The translations under genes and the position numbers were made by a program. 64,000 nucleotides of DNA from Anaerobaca lacustris. Lineage in GTDB: Bacteria; Planctomycetota; Phycisphaerae; Sedimentisphaerales; Anaerobacaceae. The notes below the pieces were generated by a model. The model saw only the letters and a program-made list of their open reading frames with translations. It ran no database searches and was not told where the DNA came from. Each line of letters opens with the position of its first letter. Position 1 is the first letter of the stretch. Positions 62,542 to 64,000 of this stretch are shown piece after piece. The DNA is taken from the NCBI RefSeq assembly GCF_030012215.1, contig NZ_JASCXX010000004.1, positions 1 through 64,000 of the forward strand. The letters run 5' to 3'.

Positions 62542-62565
62542 CGTCTCAGGTGTCCCAAAGAAATC

Positions 62566-63741
62566 TCAGAATCGTTTGACCTCGACCTCCCCCCCGGCCC
62601 GCTCGGCCGAGACGTAGGCGCTGTAGGTTGTCGCAATGCAGTCGGCCGCCAGAGAACTGTCGCTTTCGACGGGCTCGCCATAGGCGGCGGTGCGGTAGAA
62701 CGCCTCGATCTCCTGCGGGTAGCCCGTGAACCAATCCTCGTCGGGCGAGGGGTTCGACCAGCCCTGCTTGGTGCCGATCTTCTCGACGACGTAGATGTCC
62801 TTGAAATTCGCTTCCGCCGGGTTGTAGGCCTGCATCGCTGTGTTCGGATTGATGTTGCAGACCGACCGGTGGTTGTTGGCCGCGACCTCCAGCCAGTTGT
62901 GGATGCCGCCGAGGATGATGTCCGACGCGAAAATCGTCGCGAGCGTATCGTCCTCGAAGACCACGTGCATCACCGAGAAATCGTCGATATCGAAATAGTC
63001 GCAGCGGATGTGTCCCTCGTCGCGGAAGTTTGGCAGGCGGGTCAGTGCGTGGGTGCGCGCGGTGACGGACTTGGGCCGGATCGGCTTGCCGTCGCGGGCC
63101 TTGCCCTCGACGCGCTTGAGATAGAGCGCCGCGGTCAGCGGATGACAGCCCTTGCCGATCATGACGCCGCCGCCGGAGTACTTCCAATAGGCATAGGTGC
63201 GGGCGTGCGAGCCGGAATGGGCCTCTTCGCCGTGAATCCAGAGGATCTGGGCGCCGGTCTTCTCGATGATCTCCCGCTCCTTCTGGATCGAGGGGGCATA
63301 GACCCAATTCTCGGCGTAGAGAATCCTGCCCTTGCTCCTGGCCTCCGCCTTGAGCATGCGTTCGACGCTGGCCAGCGCGCTCTTCCTCGCGGCCGTCTTG
63401 GAGAAGGCCTCGCCGTTGAAATCCTCCGAGCCGTCGCCGAAGAAGCCGGTCAGCGGTTTCTCCACGATCACGAACTTGTCGCGCTGGAGCGCTGCAATCG
63501 CAACGGGCTCGTGCGCCGAGGCCGTCGTACAGCAATGGACGACATCCACGTCGTCCAGGAGGGCTTCAAGACTGCCATAGGCGGCGATGTCGCGCTGCTT
63601 GGCATAGGCTTCGCCTCCTTCGAGCGCGTAGACCCCCTTGACCTCGACGTTGGTACCATAGACTTTTCGGATCGCTTCGAAGTGAAACGAGGCCGAGAAC
63701 CCGGCGCCGACGATGCCGGCGCGAACGGTCTTCTTGTTCAT
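62566..63741 (-). CDS. Cytoplasmic Gfo/Idh/MocA oxidoreductase
   Basis: 391 residues from ATG 63741, with AAGGAG upstream. No signal peptide. Rossmann domain: VRAGIVGAGFSASFHFEAIRKVYG, VVHCCTTASAHEPVAIAALQRDKFVIVEKPLTG (EKP motif). The C-terminal domain has GGGVMIGKGCHPLTAALYLKRVEG (the GGG...D/CHP substrate site) and IDDFSVMHVVFEDDTLATIFASDIILGG. Likely NAD(P)-dependent sugar or inositol-type dehydrogenase. It lies between the PmoA-like gene (45-base gap) and the URO-D-like gene. Confidence 0.92.
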   Translation of the reverse strand: MNKKTVRAGIVGAGFSASFHFEAIRKVYGTNVEVKGVYALEGGEAYAKQRDIAAYGSLEALLDDVDVVHCCTTASAHEPVAIAALQRDKFVIVEKPLTGFFGDGSEDFNGEAFSKTAARKSALASVERMLKAEARSKGRILYAENWVYAPSIQKEREIIEKTGAQILWIHGEEAHSGSHARTYAYWKYSGGGVMIGKGCHPLTAALYLKRVEGKARDGKPIRPKSVTARTHALTRLPNFRDEGHIRCDYFDIDDFSVMHVVFEDDTLATIFASDIILGGIHNWLEVAANNHRSVCNINPNTAMQAYNPAEANFKDIYVVEKIGTKQGWSNPSPDEDWFTGYPQEIEAFYRTAAYGEPVESDSSLAADCIATTYSAYVSAERAGGEVEVKRF

Positions 63742-63786
63742 GCAACTCTCCTTTTCATGGGCGCCGTGTTCATTCGTGACCGATCG

Positions 63787-64000
63787 TCAGCGGTTGACAG
63801 ACGCCGCGTACTCGGCAAACAACATCGCGATCCCGGCCTCCCTGGCATCGCCATCATGTACAACGACACGATAGCGCAGCGTCAAGGGCTGGCCCTTGGG
63901 GATCTCGGTATACTCGCCTTCGGGCCAGTACATGGGCGTGGGCGAGAAGAATCCATAGTCTCGTGTGAACCATCGGGATGGATACCAGCGATTGGTCGGG
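63787..64000 (-). CDS. PmoA / DUF6807 family protein (partial, C-terminus only)
   Basis: The last 70 residues are in the window; the 5' part lies beyond the edge. The tail reads NRWYPSRWFTRDYGFFSPTPMYWPEGEYTEIP, then LTLRYRVVVHDGDARE and a short end. WF-x-RDYGFF and the LRYRVVVHDGD strand are typical of the PmoA-like (DUF6807) family common in planctomycete sugar-catabolic clusters. It is the first visible gene of the minus-strand operon with the Gfo/Idh and URO-D-like genes. Confidence 0.75.
   Translation of the reverse strand, partial: PTNRWYPSRWFTRDYGFFSPTPMYWPEGEYTEIPKGQPLTLRYRVVVHDGDAREAGIAMLFAEYAASVNR

Overview
The window looks like chromosome from an anaerobic planctomycete of the Phycisphaerae/Sedimentisphaerales type. 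This is inferred from gene content only, because there is no rRNA here. The supporting signs are GC-rich DNA with many long mirror ORFs, LamG and DUF11 surface proteins, a prepilin-like H-X9-DG protein, a DUF1080 lipoprotein, twin-arginine Gfo/Idh oxidoreductases, a PmoA/DUF6807 protein, and an oxygen-defence set (rubrerythrin, flavodiiron protein, rubredoxin, ferritins) beside hydrogenase-maturation genes. About 59 genes or gene fragments and one tRNA are supported. There is no CRISPR array, prophage or insertion sequence.

Layout. 0-4 kb: an edge-truncated LamG/discoidin-like surface protein and a short UvrC. 4.3-9.1 kb: B12-dependent ribonucleotide reductase behind two NrdR-type boxes, then a two-gene islet with a SIR2-like protein. 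9.1-19.3 kb: housekeeping genes (rplM-rpsI, argC, a nitrilase-family hydrolase, an orphan VapB-like antitoxin, argJ, membrane pyrophosphatase, rsfS, argS, yjbQ). 19.3-25.7 kb: a long gene-free stretch, a YggS-type protein, a SpoIIE-type phosphatase, a pseudopilin and an exported Omp28-like protein with a problematic start codon. 25.7-35.7 kb: thyX, a homocysteine methyltransferase/MTHFR fusion, a DUF11 lipoprotein, accBC, lysA, a 43-residue Lys/Ala histone-H1-like protein and nadD.

35.7-42.8 kb: hydrogenase maturation genes hypCDEAB and hypF on the minus strand. They are separated by a plus-strand islet holding a MNT nucleotidyltransferase, an 18-codon stub of its HEPN partner and a DUF4365-like protein. 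tRNA-Ala(GGC) and two lipoproteins follow, then about 0.9 kb of gene-free sequence rich in perfect hairpins.

45.5-51.3 kb is the most novel region: a glycosyltransferase opposite two paralogous sugar-transfer-type ATP-grasp genes. The paralogs flank a Dus-like flavoprotein, whose catalytic-Cys motif is rearranged, and a radical SAM enzyme. Both ATP-grasp genes are followed by the same roughly 118-bp element carrying a promoter, so a gene plus its downstream promoter appears to have been duplicated. 51.4-54.7 kb holds a TAT-exported Gfo/Idh protein, a LamG protein and an AKR-fold protein lacking most catalytic residues.

54.7-61.5 kb is a redox and oxidative-stress block: tetraheme cytochrome lipoprotein, Fur/PerR-type regulator with a perfect palindrome over its own promoter, rubrerythrin, thiol peroxidase (possibly a lipoprotein), flavodiiron protein, ferritin, ferritin-like protein, rubredoxin and glucose-6-phosphate dehydrogenase. 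The right edge is a minus-strand operon of a PmoA-like protein, a Gfo/Idh oxidoreductase and a UroD-family protein.
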